Origin: Motacilla alba alba
Lineage: Eukaryota > Chordata > Aves > Passeriformes > Motacillidae
Assembly: GCF_015832195.1 (NCBI RefSeq)
Contig: NC_052018.1
Span: 36,027,052 to 36,091,051, forward strand
Length of the DNA stretch: 64,000 bases
Direction of reading: 5' to 3'
This document shows, piece after piece, positions 25,351 to 37,250 of this stretch. The notes below the pieces were generated by a model. That model had not been told where the DNA came from. It saw only the letters and a program-made list of their open reading frames with translations, and searched no databases. Position numbers and translations under genes: made by a program. Position 1 is the first letter of the stretch. The number at the start of each line of letters is the position of its first letter.

Positions 25351-26281
25351 GCCGTTCCCACCTGAAGTTGAGCTTTTATTAACCCCTTGAATTTAGTGTT
25401 CTATGGGCTTCTCCATGTCCCGACTGATCAAGCCTGCTACCATCGCTTGGACCAAAGGACATTGAAATTGCATTAACTGAGTCCTATTGCTTGATCCACT
25501 GATCATTCCTGTCCACTACTACTCTTATCCTTTTATTCTTGTTCTTTATTTTCCTTAAAGATGTTCTCAAGTGATATCTGTATACGTTGATATTGTTGTA
25601 TTTTTACAGATAGTAACAAAAATACCTACATACCTTCTTTCCATTGAAACCTAATTGTTCTAAAATAAACCTGACAAATATACATATATCTATATGTACA
25701 CCGGTCATTCAGTGTCATTTTACCCTAATTGGCCCCAAGGGATCTATTAACAAGAACCTCAGTTGCCCTTGCCTCCAGGGCTGGGTTATAAAATATGGTT
25801 ACTGGGGAGGTTAGGGATTTGCAAAGAGCCCCAAAACCTGAGTCTGTTTCACATTGATGTTGTGCCACTCTGGATTAGCTCATAATAGGAAATGATGCTG
25901 TAGCCAAAGACAGCCCTAAAAACTAATGTAGTCACTTCCTTATCTCCAAGAGTCTGATTAAACTCAGAAATTATTTCTAAACCTGCTTCTGCATTTTCCA
26001 TCTGGAGTAGCACTAACTTCAAATTAAAAAAAAAATCTGAAATGCTGCAATACAGTAATGAGGAAATATGACTGAGGTGTGGGTGGTTTTGTTCTGTAAA
26101 TGAGTATGCATTGTTTGTTTCAAGATTAAAATACAACAATTGTATATAGAATTACTGCTCTGTGGGGTGAGATTTTATCGTCTATGGTGCTTGGTGTCAG
26201 GGATGGACTTTTCTTATCAGACTACACTTCTTAAACAAGATACTTCTCAAAGATAATATCTTTGTTCAAGGAGGGCTCAGT
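25351..26281. other. gene-free stretch between the repeat copies
   Basis: AT-rich sequence with several short TATA-type strings around 25678-25700. No gene or known transposon is recognised. Confidence 0.5.
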
Positions 26282-26510
26282 GCTGGGAGGCCATATGAAC
26301 CAGGTTATGGAGACCAGACTGGATAACCACAGCACTCTCTTTCTGGTTTAAGCTGCAAAAGAGGATTTCCTGACTATGGGGAACAGGACAGTTAAGAGAC
26401 ATAGTCTATCACTGTGGCCAAACACCCATCTTCTGAGAAAGAGCAACAGGAAGAAAAGAGGAGGATTTATCAGTGGGGAACTTTACAAGGCCCGTGCTCC
26501 ATAAAGGGCT
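26282..26510 (+). repeat. unidentified dispersed repeat, copy 2
   Basis: This is the second member of the pair with 24262-24475, lying about 2.0 kb downstream in direct orientation. The identical TGAACCAGGTTATG is at 26296-26309; ATAACCACAG, TTTCTGGT, TAGTCTATCACTGTGGCCAA, GGAAGAAAAG and TAAAGGGCT follow in the same order as in copy 1. No terminal structure or coding sequence is recognised. Confidence 0.55.
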
Positions 26511-29500
26511 TCTCAATGCAGTGTGCAAGCCAGGCAGTGGGCCAGGAGCCAGAGCAGGAGAAGCCATGAGGCATGGCCCAAACTTGCATGATCCATGGTG
26601 ACAAAACATGTGGAGCTCCTCTTTTGGGAATGAGATCCCTAAGGGCCTGGCTGTGCCCCTGCCTGCCCTGGGTGTGTGGAAGGAGGAGGTATATAGACTC
26701 TCCTGGGCTAAGACACAGCAGGGTTTGGCTGGAGGATTGCTAGTGCCTCTACACCTGCCTTAGCTCTGCTCCTGCCCAGGATTAACTCTGCAAAACCCCC
26801 ACTGATTTGAGCAATGGTTGCCTAAGCCCCTCTGTCCATGTGTCTGTGCTTCTCTGCCATGTCTATCAATTAAGCAAAAGCCCCAGACATCCTTTTGCTC
26901 ATACAATGCTTTAATTATAAAGTAGTTTGCTTCTGATTGGCAATTACTCTGCCTGGGAATGGGCCTCACAAGTGGCTGGGCTTTCGAGACCTGGCTGTCA
27001 CTCATCTGCCTTGTCCCCTTCTGCATCTGGCTGCTGAAGAAGCATGAGATCTCATACACTTTTCTGTGAAACAAGAGCACTAATTAAGAAGTGGACTGGA
27101 TTGGCCTTCACTGAGGCACTATCTTTGATGTGTTTCCTTGGATTTTTTTCTCTCCCTTGTGAATAGGAAAGGTCTGATATTCATTGCAATTCCTAGGCTG
27201 ACCAATCACACTGTGGCACCTGGCTCCTCCTGCCAGACATGCTGTAAAGGAGGGAAATGAGATAGCCATGGCACACAGAGAGCCTGCACTGACCAATTCT
27301 GCTAAAGGCTGTGGGCTGCCCTAGGAAAAACACTTCTCAGGAGCACCATCCCAGACCCAGATGCTGGAATCTCTGTGAGGCCTGAGGGGTCACCATGGGG
27401 GTCTGTGCAAAGGGAAAGCACTGGGCAGGGCTTGGTCATGGGAGCAGACTGGGCCTTCTTGCTCTGAAATCCCTGAGCTGAAGACCAGGGATAGAAATGC
27501 AAATGTGAAGAAACTGGAAGTCTTTTCTGTATCCGGACTCAACAGTGCAGCTTTGCAAGTTACCCCGGGGTCCCGGATGGGTGCAGGAGCCTGGGCACTG
27601 TTCCTAGTCCTCCTCCTGGCCTGGGGAAGGCCCCTGCCCCCTCTTGACCTCATCTGCTCCTGGTCCTGTACTCTTCCATCCCATGACATCCTGCCTGCTG
27701 GCACAATCCAGTCCCAGCTCAAAAATACCATAATGAATGGAAGTGTCAAAGTGCAGGGTTGGCCTGATATGGTCAAAGGCAACCTGCCACAAGCAGGAGT
27801 CAGCCACTGCTGTAGTGGTCTTCTCATAAACTTTCTATGGCCAGTGAATCTGGGTTGTGCAGCATGTTCTCATATGTCAGTTGACCCTTCAAACCCTATC
27901 CTAGCCCTTTCCCACATCAGCAAGCATCTAGAGACAGAACCTTTTCCTTTTGCAACTATAAAGTCCACAGGGTTATGTTAATACCCTGCACTTAGGTTTT
28001 GCTTATTAGAATCAGACCAGTCATAGTCATTCAACAGTGACTATTGGCAAAGATCAAATATTTTTGTGGCACAAAGATTAGAACTGAACACTCTTTTGAT
28101 GAAACTCTCCCCTTCTTCAGCAACCTGTAGTTTTATTGAGCTATTTAGATTCAGCCACTAGAGAGCAAACTTCTTCTTTTTATCAAATGGCAATTTATAT
28201 ATTCCTTTAAAAAAGAATTTTACAGTTCTTCAGGCTAAAGCCCATGAAAATTGAAAACAGCTCTAAGTTTACAGAAGAGAAAAGAAGCTTGCTTGCTTAC
28301 TCTTTCTATCTGTCTTTTTTCCTTTCTCTCTTTCTCTTTTCACAAGCTGTGGTTTAGGAAGAGAGAATAAAGGAGTGTGTTTTGTTGTAGTGAAGGCCTC
28401 TGTTAATGACTGCTGAAGCTCTCTTCCTTCGTGTCAATCACCAGAGGTAATTGTTCATCCTGACATTTGGCAGGTTGTGTGAGTAGAATCTCAAAAGGAG
28501 GCCTTGGGATGCCAATAGGCAACATGTGTGCAATTGTGCCAGAGTTAGAGAGGAGGGGCTCTGCAAACTATCAGGATTATACCCATTAATATTGGAGGCT
28601 GCCTCTTTCTGGATTAGTGCTAAGCAGCTGGGCTCCTTAGACCATGTAGTTTAAATGCCCTTGAGGATGTGATTGCAAACAGAATGGAGAAGTCAAATCT
28701 TTCTGGGAGGGAGTCTTGAGCCATGGGTTTTCATTTGTCCCTTGGTTTTTCACAGCTAGGACATGCTGCACTCTGATGGTAAGGTCAGGTATGGAGATAA
28801 GTAGTTTAACAGGAGACAAGTCCCAGGTATGGGCTGGTATGTGCTGTGTGTCCCAGACTTGCCAGCCCAGACAGCAGCAGAAGGAGGGAGCTGAGCTTTC
28901 TGAAAACCACCCTCAAATGGCCCAGAGCACAAGTGAAGAGCAGCTGGTTCTGTCAAAATCTGGCAAGCCTCATCAGCACCTGATGAAAATCAGCCCTTCC
29001 CAGGAAAATGGAAGGGGATTTTATGAAATACTTAGTGTTGCCATTAGTGTGTACACAGTGGATTATCTCCCTGTCTTTCTTTGTGAACTGACCAGCTGCA
29101 GGTGCTTGCTGTTGCCTAATGTTCAATGAGATGTGCCCTTCTGTGGCTCATAGGCATGGTACTAGGCCCCATGAACTGATGTGGACCTTTACAAAAGGGT
29201 CCTCCACTGGGCTGTGGGTGATATGTGATTTGACTGCTAAGAGGACAAGTCCTACCGTTTAATGTCCTATTGACATTATGAATTGCCCCATAGGGTGATG
29301 TGGCCCAGATTTAATCAGCTTAATCCATTGTACCAATGTGGGAGCTAGTGTTTAAACTGAAACTGCTTTGTTATCCTTGTGCTACATTCATCAAAATGAA
29401 GTGGCTATGAAATGAATTAGTTGTACCCCTATCACGTGCTGTGAGAGACTCTACAAGCCAGATGTTTTTCTAGATCCCCAAGCATCTTAGGATTTTGGAC

Positions 29501-29999
29501 TCAGTCAGAACAGCTACGAGAGTCACAGTTGGAAAATCTCACCAGGTCATTCTATTGCTATGTAAGTTTTTATATTTCCAGTGAAGCCACTGATCTTGAG
29601 ACCAACTACATCTTGGGCAAGTGCTCTACAAATGCAGGCAGCAGGTAATAAAATCCTTTTACTTTTATCTTGGGAACATCAAGGTGTTGGATGTGAGCAA
29701 CTTCTCTGTAAGGTCACAGAGATCACAGAGGTACCAACTGAGAAGTGGGGACAGAAGCAGTATTGGAGTGTCCCACACTGCCAGGCATCCAGACTGCCAC
29801 AAAGGGTTGGTTATTGACCTGTCTGAGCTGTGGTCAGAGCAGGTGTGACACCTCCTCTGACCCTCTACTAATACCTGCTTTGGTCTCCTCTGTAAATAAC
29901 TAATAACCCTTTGTGAAGTGTGGCTTTGGGCAAGCTTGCTTCACCAGAGAAACTCCTAGCTGGTGCTCAGGTTAAAAACAGCCGCTGGATAACGTAAAC
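26511..29999. other. gene-free stretch
   Basis: No gene recognised. A + frame of 158 codons at 27505-27981 contains, from its internal Met at 27577, a hydrophobic leucine-rich run that resembles a signal peptide. It overlaps a 145-codon minus frame and has no other protein-like property. A CT-rich patch lies at about 28300-28340 and a PBX-type TGTCAATCA at 28432-28440. Confidence 0.5.
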
Positions 30000-30230
30000 A
30001 GCTCCCAGGACACATTGGCAGCAGCTGCATAGCTCATGTCTTTGCTCTGTGTTTGACAGCCCAGTGCACTGTCAGTATAAATCCAGCCCTTGGCACATTC
30101 AAACCTCTTGTACACTCTTACCTGCCTAGCTGGCTTTTAAAACTGTGTCAGAAGCAAAAGCTGATTATCAGCTTAAGCAGTGCTGTTTCTCCTCTTTGGC
30201 TGTAAACATTGGCCACAACATTAGCAGGGG
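30000..30230 (+). promoter_or_regulatory. weak promoter-like patch with TATA motif
   Basis: TATAAAT at 30076-30082 is followed by a G+C-richer stretch. There is no CpG cluster, no initiator of note and no recognisable exon downstream, so this is a minor candidate only. Confidence 0.12.
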
Positions 30231-31759
30231 CAAAACCGGCACTTTGTACTTCCTCTAGAAAAGACCTCTGGATAGGAGCTGTTTAGGCATTCAGCATCTA
30301 CTTCATTGATAGGTACATCAGTAGCTATAACAGGTTACATTTAAGAGTGCTCTGTGAAAGTTCCATGTAGGGACAAGGATCTTTCTCTTTTTTAAAAAAT
30401 AAGGCCATGATGATTTTTATTTTGTGTCTGAAAACCCATTTGCTGCAAATGTTTATGTGTCTACAATTAAATCCCATGAATGGAATGGTCTGCACGCTTT
30501 TCTCCAGGAACTCTTCTAAATGTCTATCATGAGTGATTGTTTTCAAAAATACTTCATGGTTTTGAGTATCTGCTTGTACTTTCTGTCTCCCTTTGGGACA
30601 GGCTGCATTTCTATTACCGTGCTGCGGTTGCTGAGGTCTCCATCCACAGCATGTGTTGGTGCTGAACCACCTTGGCACCTGCCCTTTGTGCCTTGCGTGA
30701 GTGAGAGACTCTGTGCAGGGATGGGAAGGAGATGCTTGTCTGGCACCATGGGAGAAGGACCGTGCTTGTAAGTTGTGGTGGGAGTGCAACTTCCTGTGGA
30801 CTCTCAGCATGGCTTTGAACTATGGCTTTCCTACTCCAGGCCCTGAGCTAAACGGCTTGCCTGTATTTCTCTTGGGTTTTTTGGTTTGGAAATCCTTTTT
30901 ATGAGGAATTTTTTAATGAAAAAATTAAGGACATTTCTTCCTAAATCCTATGGAAAATGTTTTGCCAAGCACTGTGTTGTGCTTAACAGAATTTCATTCT
31001 TGACTTCTGTTCACTCTAAAACACTCTTTTAAACTCCCTCTTTATACATGCCTTCCTTTCATACAAGAAATGTATCAATTTTCATAACTTTTCTGTCTGT
31101 CTCTCTGCCTAAAGTTAGCCACCTTCCCTGTCTCTAACCATCTCCATGGTGTTATGCTCTCAATTTCTTTCCCTTTTTTTTTTTTTTTTTTTTTTTTAAT
31201 TTTTTTCTGCAAGACATGGCTTGCAGTGAAAGTTTACTGATGCTGGAAAGGAAAATAGAACAAAAATTAAAATAAAAACAAAATAAAAACTGGCCAGTCT
31301 TGCTTCCTTTACTCTTCATGTTCCAGTAGTGCTCAGCTATTTGTCCTTCAGCCAGACCTGGGAATCTCTTCCAAGGCCTTATCTTTGTTTCTTGTTCTGA
31401 AATGACAATTAGCATTTCTGGTTAGAGGAGACTAAAACCAACGTGCCACTGCTGTCTGATGTGCTCAGGTCAGTCTAGGGTCTGCTGCAGGGTCCTCTGT
31501 GTGGGAATATCTAATGACATTTGGTGTCATTCCCTCTTTCAGTGGGGTAAGGCTGGTTGTACATGACCTCGGGCCTTGCTTAGCAATTCCCTTGTGTGGC
31601 TTTAGGCTTAAGCTGGCAATTAGAGCCGTTCTCCTTTCAGAGCATCAGCACGCTTGTCATGCAGAGATCATTGCTGTCTTGGAGTCGTCCCAGACCTAGC
31701 CTGGGGGTGGAGAGCAGAGCAGGGAAAGGAAATGGGGTGCAGAGTTGGGGGAAGAGGAC
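30231..31759. other. gene-free stretch
   Basis: No gene or recognised transposon apart from the homopolymer listed separately. The longest frame (minus strand, 161 codons, 30325-30810) overlaps plus-strand frames and resembles no family. Confidence 0.5.
31174..31197. repeat. poly-T tract (T24)
   Basis: An uninterrupted run of 24 T, followed after AA by a further T run. It is the longest homopolymer in the window and likely length-variable. No retroposon body is recognised on its minus-strand 5' side. Confidence 0.95.
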
Positions 31760-32600
31760 AATCACCTTTGGCATTATGAAACTTATGCCCTATAAAATAT
31801 TGCAATTATATTGTTTTCTAAATCCAGTGGGAACCATTGTTTTTCAAGCAATAAATATCCTCCTGCAGTGTTGGCAGCCATAATATGGCAGCTCTGACAA
31901 CCCGATAGTGAAACTCATTCCGGTAATATGAAACAAGACTGATGTTAGTGACTTTCTTTTAGCTAAGCTGAAAGAAACAGTCAAAAAAGGTAAATAAATG
32001 GAATGTTCAAATTTGTTTTCCTCTTCCCATTTAATAATATCTTTACAGTAAGTCCAAGACATTGACTAGCAAGACGTTTTTGATAACATTTTGACAACAG
32101 AGCCTTGAAAGATGCAGAAGGAACCACTAATAACTGACAGACCAAACCCAATATTTTTTGTTCAGAATGATGCTCATTTTTTTTGTACTTCAGACTTTTC
32201 AAGGCAAGATGATATAGGCAATCATTCATTCTTTGAACACCAGCAATATTTTCTTTTCTCATCTCTCAGATGTTTTGGTGTAGGATAAACAACACATTCT
32301 ATTGGTATTCTATTCCTGTAGCAGAAATTCAAATGAATCGCAAATAAATAATAACAAAAAAACCCCAGAATTATGTGGTTAAACTGATGTTCTAATGCAG
32401 CAAACCTTACTCAGATTTCAGCAGCACTAGAATTCGATGCTTCTTGGCACAAATAGGAATGAATGTGCAGAGCATTTCACGGTTAATGCTGTACCTAAAC
32501 TCCGTGCACTAATATGCTATAATAATTAAACCACTTTCTTATGGAAACATATTTACAGCTTGATTGGTTGAATAACAGGATTTCTAAGCTAGGTTTTCAC
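31760..32600. other. AT-rich stretch, possible conserved noncoding element
   Basis: AT-rich, without recognised repeats or coding potential. It contains the inverted pair GCCATA-A-TATGGC at 31877-31889, two facing YY1-type CCAT/ATGG cores, and many TAAT and ATAAA words. Texture suggests regulatory sequence, but this is inference from one genome. Confidence 0.2.
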
Positions 32601-33129
32601 ATTTATGGGGAACTGTCTTTGTGCAAAATATCCCTACTTTGATGCAACCTTGGACCTCCAGATAAATTAGTTGGGTCTGTGTGTACCAACAAACCCATTA
32701 AAATATGTTAGACCAGATAATAAAATTGCAGAACAAATGTACCAGGCTACCTATGTAGCGGTGTTGACTTTTAGTACTCCTTGGGAAAGCTCTTACCACG
32801 GTGCAGATTTTGCAAACCCAGGTGGATCTCACATGCCCCATTTTTCTTATGGGCTGCGAGTTGTACACACTCACATCTCTTGGCCATCATCACTGCAGAT
32901 CCCAGCCTGGGTTCTGACACCAGAGACAAGGGTAGACCTAAAGGAATGTAATCATATATTATCTAGTTAAAAGAGATGTATTTGGCTCTCCAAACCATTT
33001 TTCTCTGGGCTTTAACACCGAGTGCCGTACGCTTTTGAAATGTATCCATAGTTCTTACACTAAGACAGGCTATGTGGTGAAATATTTGATCCCAAATTAA
33101 ACCTTTGTGTTTTCTTCCTCTATGTCCAA
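32601..33129. other. gene-free stretch
   Basis: No gene, repeat or strong motif recognised; a 99-codon + frame (32671-32970) has no family resemblance. Confidence 0.5.
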
Positions 33130-33460
33130 CAATTTAGAAGCCACAACTGACTTCAAGATGTGCTTAAGTGTGAATAAAGTTTGCAGCAAAACCTTCCCTA
33201 TTGCAAGAACCTTGCATATACATTTGTAATTATTAGTGCATTACCAGAGATGGTATCATAGACATAATAAAATGATTTGTTTTATTTTCCTGCCGGTGCA
33301 TGTGTGTGTCTTAATTGTGTATCGAAGATACTTAGAATCCTCTCTGTCATGTAAATATGCTCATTGGCTAGTAAATATTAATGCTGCATTCTGGCTCCAG
33401 CTGTGAGAAGATTTTATTGTTGTGTTAGTGGTTTTCATTAACCTCCAAAAGGTTTCACAA
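33130..33460. other. AT-rich stretch with paired forkhead-like motifs
   Basis: Two GTAAATA motifs lie at 33351-33357 and 33371-33377, exactly 20 bases apart, and an inverted CCAAT (ATTGG, 33363-33367) sits between them. The stretch is free of recognised repeats and coding frames. The spacing of about two helical turns would suit cooperative binding, so a regulatory element is plausible; conservation is untested. Confidence 0.25.
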
Positions 33461-34889
33461 CATCTACTCTATTTATTTGAAACATACAGAACTGCTGCAA
33501 GCAAGGGCTGCTACAAAAAAAAAAAAAATCATACAGTCTCTTTCATTGTTTTTAATTTAGTTTGTGCCTCTTTAATGCTTTGGAGTCACTCTCCATGAAA
33601 TTCCAGAGACAGGGAAGGAGCTGCCTGGTACTTTTTAGTTCCAGTTTTCAGCAGACAGTGCTGAAGTAAAAGGAACATATGTCACGTCTTCCTATTATTC
33701 TCCCTAATTGTCATAGCAATTTACCCACGAGCTGACATGATAGCCATGGAGGGAAATGGAGCAAAACCTTTCACATAACTCTGGGCTCCAGGAAACCATG
33801 GAGACATATGGAAAGGGGAGGATTGGTGTCTGCTGGGCTGCACTGCAGGGGCTCTCCCCCATGAGTTCAGCTGACAAGGTTGGTGGCCTGTTTTGACCTT
33901 CCTTCTAGCTGATGGAACAAAATCCTCCTCAGCTGTCCCTGCCATATCCCTTACAGCAGGGCACAACGCTGCTCTGCAGAGTTACCCGAGCTGCTGGTGC
34001 TGAACATCTCCCTGCCTGCTCGACTGGTGTCCGTGGGACTGGTGCGCACCCTGTGCAGGGATCCAGGTGCTGTTGTGCCCATACCAGTGTGGCTCTTGAT
34101 GGTGAGAGGCACATCCAGTGGCTCCCAGTTTTTGCAATGAGAAGGTTGTCCTGATTTCCTACATCATGAAGAGTGGGCGAGCTTGTGCTGTATTGCTCCC
34201 TCCTGGCCCTGAAGGGGTTTTCTGGAGAAATGAACAGCAATTATGTTACGATCATATCCTTTCCCTCACCCAGGCCACCACAGTCAAAATACTTTGGTAG
34301 TGTGAGCTCTGGTCTGTGCAGACAGACAACCTCAGAGGAAAGGGTTTTGCAAGAAGGTAAATCTTTGAGCTTGGGTGGTTGCTTGCTGGGACAAGCCCAG
34401 TTATTCTTGCAGGGATGATATTTCTTTTGCCCTGCGATTTGACTTTAAAACTTGAATTAAATATGCCCAGCAGGCATTGACTTCTGAGCTGGGAAATTGG
34501 GCACTCTCCTCTGTCAGTGAAACATCTGGGACCATTAGCAGTGTCTGCTCCACAGTGAGGTCGACCCAGGTCAGCTGAGCTACACCCATAACATCCATCT
34601 TCTCCTGAGACTTCTGTCCATGAGAAATCCAAACCACTGCACCCTGGTGGGTTTGAATATGGCTACTTTTACTTATGGTGACTACATGTGGATTTGAGCC
34701 AGTTTCTTGGAGCTAAATTGCCAGTCCCCGGTAGTCAGTCAGGTAGTGTTCTCTAACTTGCTGAATGTTCTTTTTCAACCCAAAGGCCTTTTTTCTGGGA
34801 GCCATTTTTTAAAACTTGGTGTATTGGTGGGGCTGAGCTCTGTTAGTAAGGCAGTTCTCACATAGAGGTCACCATCACCTCTAACCTCC
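33461..34889. other. gene-free stretch
   Basis: Ordinary DNA with the A14 tract at 33515-33528 near its start. Frames up to 126 codons occur on both strands around 33.7-34.6 kb and overlap each other, without recognised domains. Confidence 0.5.
33515..33528. repeat. poly-A tract (A14)
   Basis: An uninterrupted run of 14 A with no recognised retroposon beside it. Confidence 0.9.
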
Positions 34890-35290
34890 TTTACATAAAC
34901 CTTAATTAAAAACCCGCAATACCTTTGCATGCTGAAGAATAAGTCTTGTTTCTATTATTCAGAAATTACCACATTTTCAGATGATCTTTTAAGTGGTTCC
35001 TAATAAAATTGTTAGGACTGGAAAATCTTCAGTAACGTTTTTAAATGCAGCCCAGCTTCACAGTAATAAACTCAGCTTTTAACAGTCCTCATTTATAACA
35101 ATCCCAACAGCAAGAACTAATTTTCCCTCTGATAATGAGGCCTATTAGCAGGACTGTTCACACAGGGCTGACCTGGATTCAACAGTCATATGATTTTCTT
35201 TTGTTATTTTCAAGGCACATTGTGTTTAGCCAGTAAACATACAGCTTTCCCTCTTGTTCTTGTCTCTACTTGTCTCTTTAATGATTGTTT
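34890..35290. other. AT-rich stretch, possible conserved noncoding element
   Basis: AT-rich, repeat-free and without coding frames, with multiple ATTA/TAAT homeodomain-type cores. It resembles enhancer-type sequence only in texture; nothing specific identifies a function. Confidence 0.18.
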
Positions 35291-35922
35291 GAAGGTTGCT
35301 AAACGGAAAGCACAAAAGTAAAATGCAGCAATGTTCTATGCAAATAGCAGCTTTCTTCATTATTCTGATGCAGCTAATTGCTGAACCCCGCTACAGTGTG
35401 TACTTTCACAACGGGAACATTCATCCTGTTCCCACTGGGGTTTGTTACGGGGAGAATACAACATTTCAGCTTTTAGGATGGGCAAAGGACATGATTATTT
35501 GAATACGCTGACAGCATTTATCATTCCACACAACTGCTTGCTATAGGCTGCAAGCTGGAAGATGTCTCTCGAAAGCAATGGGGCAACTCCGATTGCTTCC
35601 CATGGAGCAGGGTGGGTGAGCAATTCCCACCAAGTTTCCTGCACCAGACCTTGCAGTGTCCTCTCCTTGCCAGGCTCCATAGAGAACAATAGGAGCAGAT
35701 CAGCCTGTGACCTGCTCATGGCTCCCGAGTGAGGCCGGCTTGGCTTGAAGCTGCGGGACAAAATAGATGCTCCTGGTTCAGGCATTTCGCTGACACCAGG
35801 CAGCTCTACCTAAATACTTGTCCTTCAAAGAGAACCCAACATCTTGCAGGGATGAGCTTTGCACATCTCTACTTTCTGCTGAAAGGGACATCTCATCAAG
35901 GAGAAGTTAGATTTGGTCCTAT

Positions 35923-35935
35923 TGCCCTCTTGTGG
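35923..35935 (-). promoter_or_regulatory. candidate CTCF-binding motif
   Basis: The minus strand reads CCACAAGAGGGCA, matching the CTCF consensus CCASYAGRKGGCR at every position except the fifth (A for a pyrimidine). It is oriented like the motif at 7920-7935. Sequence match is seen; binding is inference. Confidence 0.4.
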
Positions 35936-36458
35936 CTGCCCAAAAGAGACCACAACTGTCACTGTCTCACACTGCACAAGTGGTACCTGCCCATTCAAGC
36001 TGATATAACTTTCCAGTAACTTAAAACACAGTATTGGTTCCCTGGGAACTGCTGTGTAAGGTGAGGTGGAGCACCAGCCAGGAAACTGTGACATTTCTGA
36101 AAGGGACAAGGAGTGCCATTGCAGGAGACCAGACACAAGGGTGCCTCAGGCCAAGCCTTCCTTTCCTCCTCCTCCCTCACTGTCACAGTTGCCTTGTGGC
36201 TATTTTTCAGCTGCATGACGACCGGAAAAATGGTTTGGCAGAGTTCTTCAGGTCTCTCATATCCAAATATGACCATGAAAAATGCCCTGGTGATGCTGGC
36301 AAGGCACCCTTTCCTTACTGTCAGACCTGAAATGAAGCCCATGCATTATCAATAAAGCATACAGTGGTGACACTTCCATTCCTGTAGCACATGATGTGCA
36401 CAAGGTGGGGAGATCACTGTTGAAGGGTTTCACCAAAAAACAATTATTAGAATAATAA

Positions 36459-36530
36459 CTAAAAAAAAAAGATAACTAGGAGGGAAGATAGCAAAAAAAC
36501 AAAAAACAAAAAAACCTCAAAAACCCCAAC
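36459..36530. repeat. A-rich low-complexity patch
   Basis: A run of ten A is followed by repeated A6-7C units (around 36494-36525). It is degenerate A-rich simple sequence. Confidence 0.8.
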
Positions 36531-36639
36531 ACTGCCCCAAAATCTTAATATGTTCATTCATGTGGATTTCCTGGGTTCAACTGCACCTGAGCTGCTTTCT
36601 TTTTCCTGCTTCTCCTGTCAGTCTGGCAACATGTGAGCA

Positions 36640-37129
36640 GCCTGCACACCTCGCTGGTCCTGCAGCTGGTGTTTATGCCTACAAATAGCTTGAAAATTTA
36701 CTCTGAGATACCTAAAAGGACCATCAATAAAATCAAAGCAGGCTTGCATGCAAGTTAAATCTGCTGATAACAAGCGGTAATGTTATTTGGTTTTGGGCAA
36801 ACAGGGCAATAAAAGCCGAGATGTTAAATGAAAATTTGCTTGCTGTATGTTGGCCTCAACACAGTTTTACTCAACACAGCCTGCACCTAATGGAAAATCT
36901 TGGCAAACAGTTAGAGCCAGGACTATAATATACATAAACTAGCTGTGCCTTTCAGCGTGATTTTCCCCAGTGAAAGTAATTCAAGAATAAAAAAGAAAGA
37001 TTCAGTAACAGTGTAATTGTGTCACATAAAGACCACTCCTGGGAAGCCATTTGAAGTTTTAATGTTTTAAAATGAATACTGAATTCACTTATCCTTGATA
37101 AAGCATGTGGTTCCTTTTTCTGCTCCCAG
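36640..37129. other. AT-rich stretch, possible conserved noncoding element
   Basis: The stretch is repeat-free and AT-rich. It contains the perfect 12-bp palindrome CTTGCATGCAAG at 36743-36754, whose halves (ATGCAA) resemble POU/octamer half-sites. It also holds several ATAAA and TAAT words. It ends in a strong pyrimidine tract that serves as acceptor for the candidate exon starting at 37130. Regulatory function is inferred only. Confidence 0.22.
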
Positions 37130-37250
37130 GTGCAGATGTGCTAGTGCATAGAAGGGCCAGAACAAACACCATTTGCAATTCAAGTGCCTTTAGACCCCAG
37201 ATGAGACTGTCTTGTAACCACTTGCACGGCATTATGTAGCTTGATGAAAG
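37130..37250 (+). other. candidate noncoding exon bounded by splice consensus
   Basis: A strong acceptor (TTCCTTTTTCTGCTCCCAG ending at 37129) and a good donor (AAAG followed by GTAAGA at 37251) bound 121 bases, a typical internal exon size. One frame stays open for 36 codons but meets a TAG near the 3' end; the other two stop early. If real, it is more likely part of a noncoding RNA or an untranslated region than a coding exon. Such pairs also arise by chance in 64 kb. Confidence 0.2.

Larger units (their letters stand above)
35291..36639. other. gene-free stretch
   Basis: No gene recognised. Overlapping frames of about 100 codons on both strands around 35.7-36.4 kb indicate composition rather than coding. 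An A-rich patch lies at 36459-36530 and an AATAAA at about 36350. Confidence 0.5.

Noticed and set aside
27505..27981. 158-codon + frame with a signal-peptide-like segment from the internal Met at 27577
   Set aside because: Hydrophobic Leu runs arise easily in CTG-rich DNA; the remainder is not protein-like and a 145-codon minus frame overlaps it.
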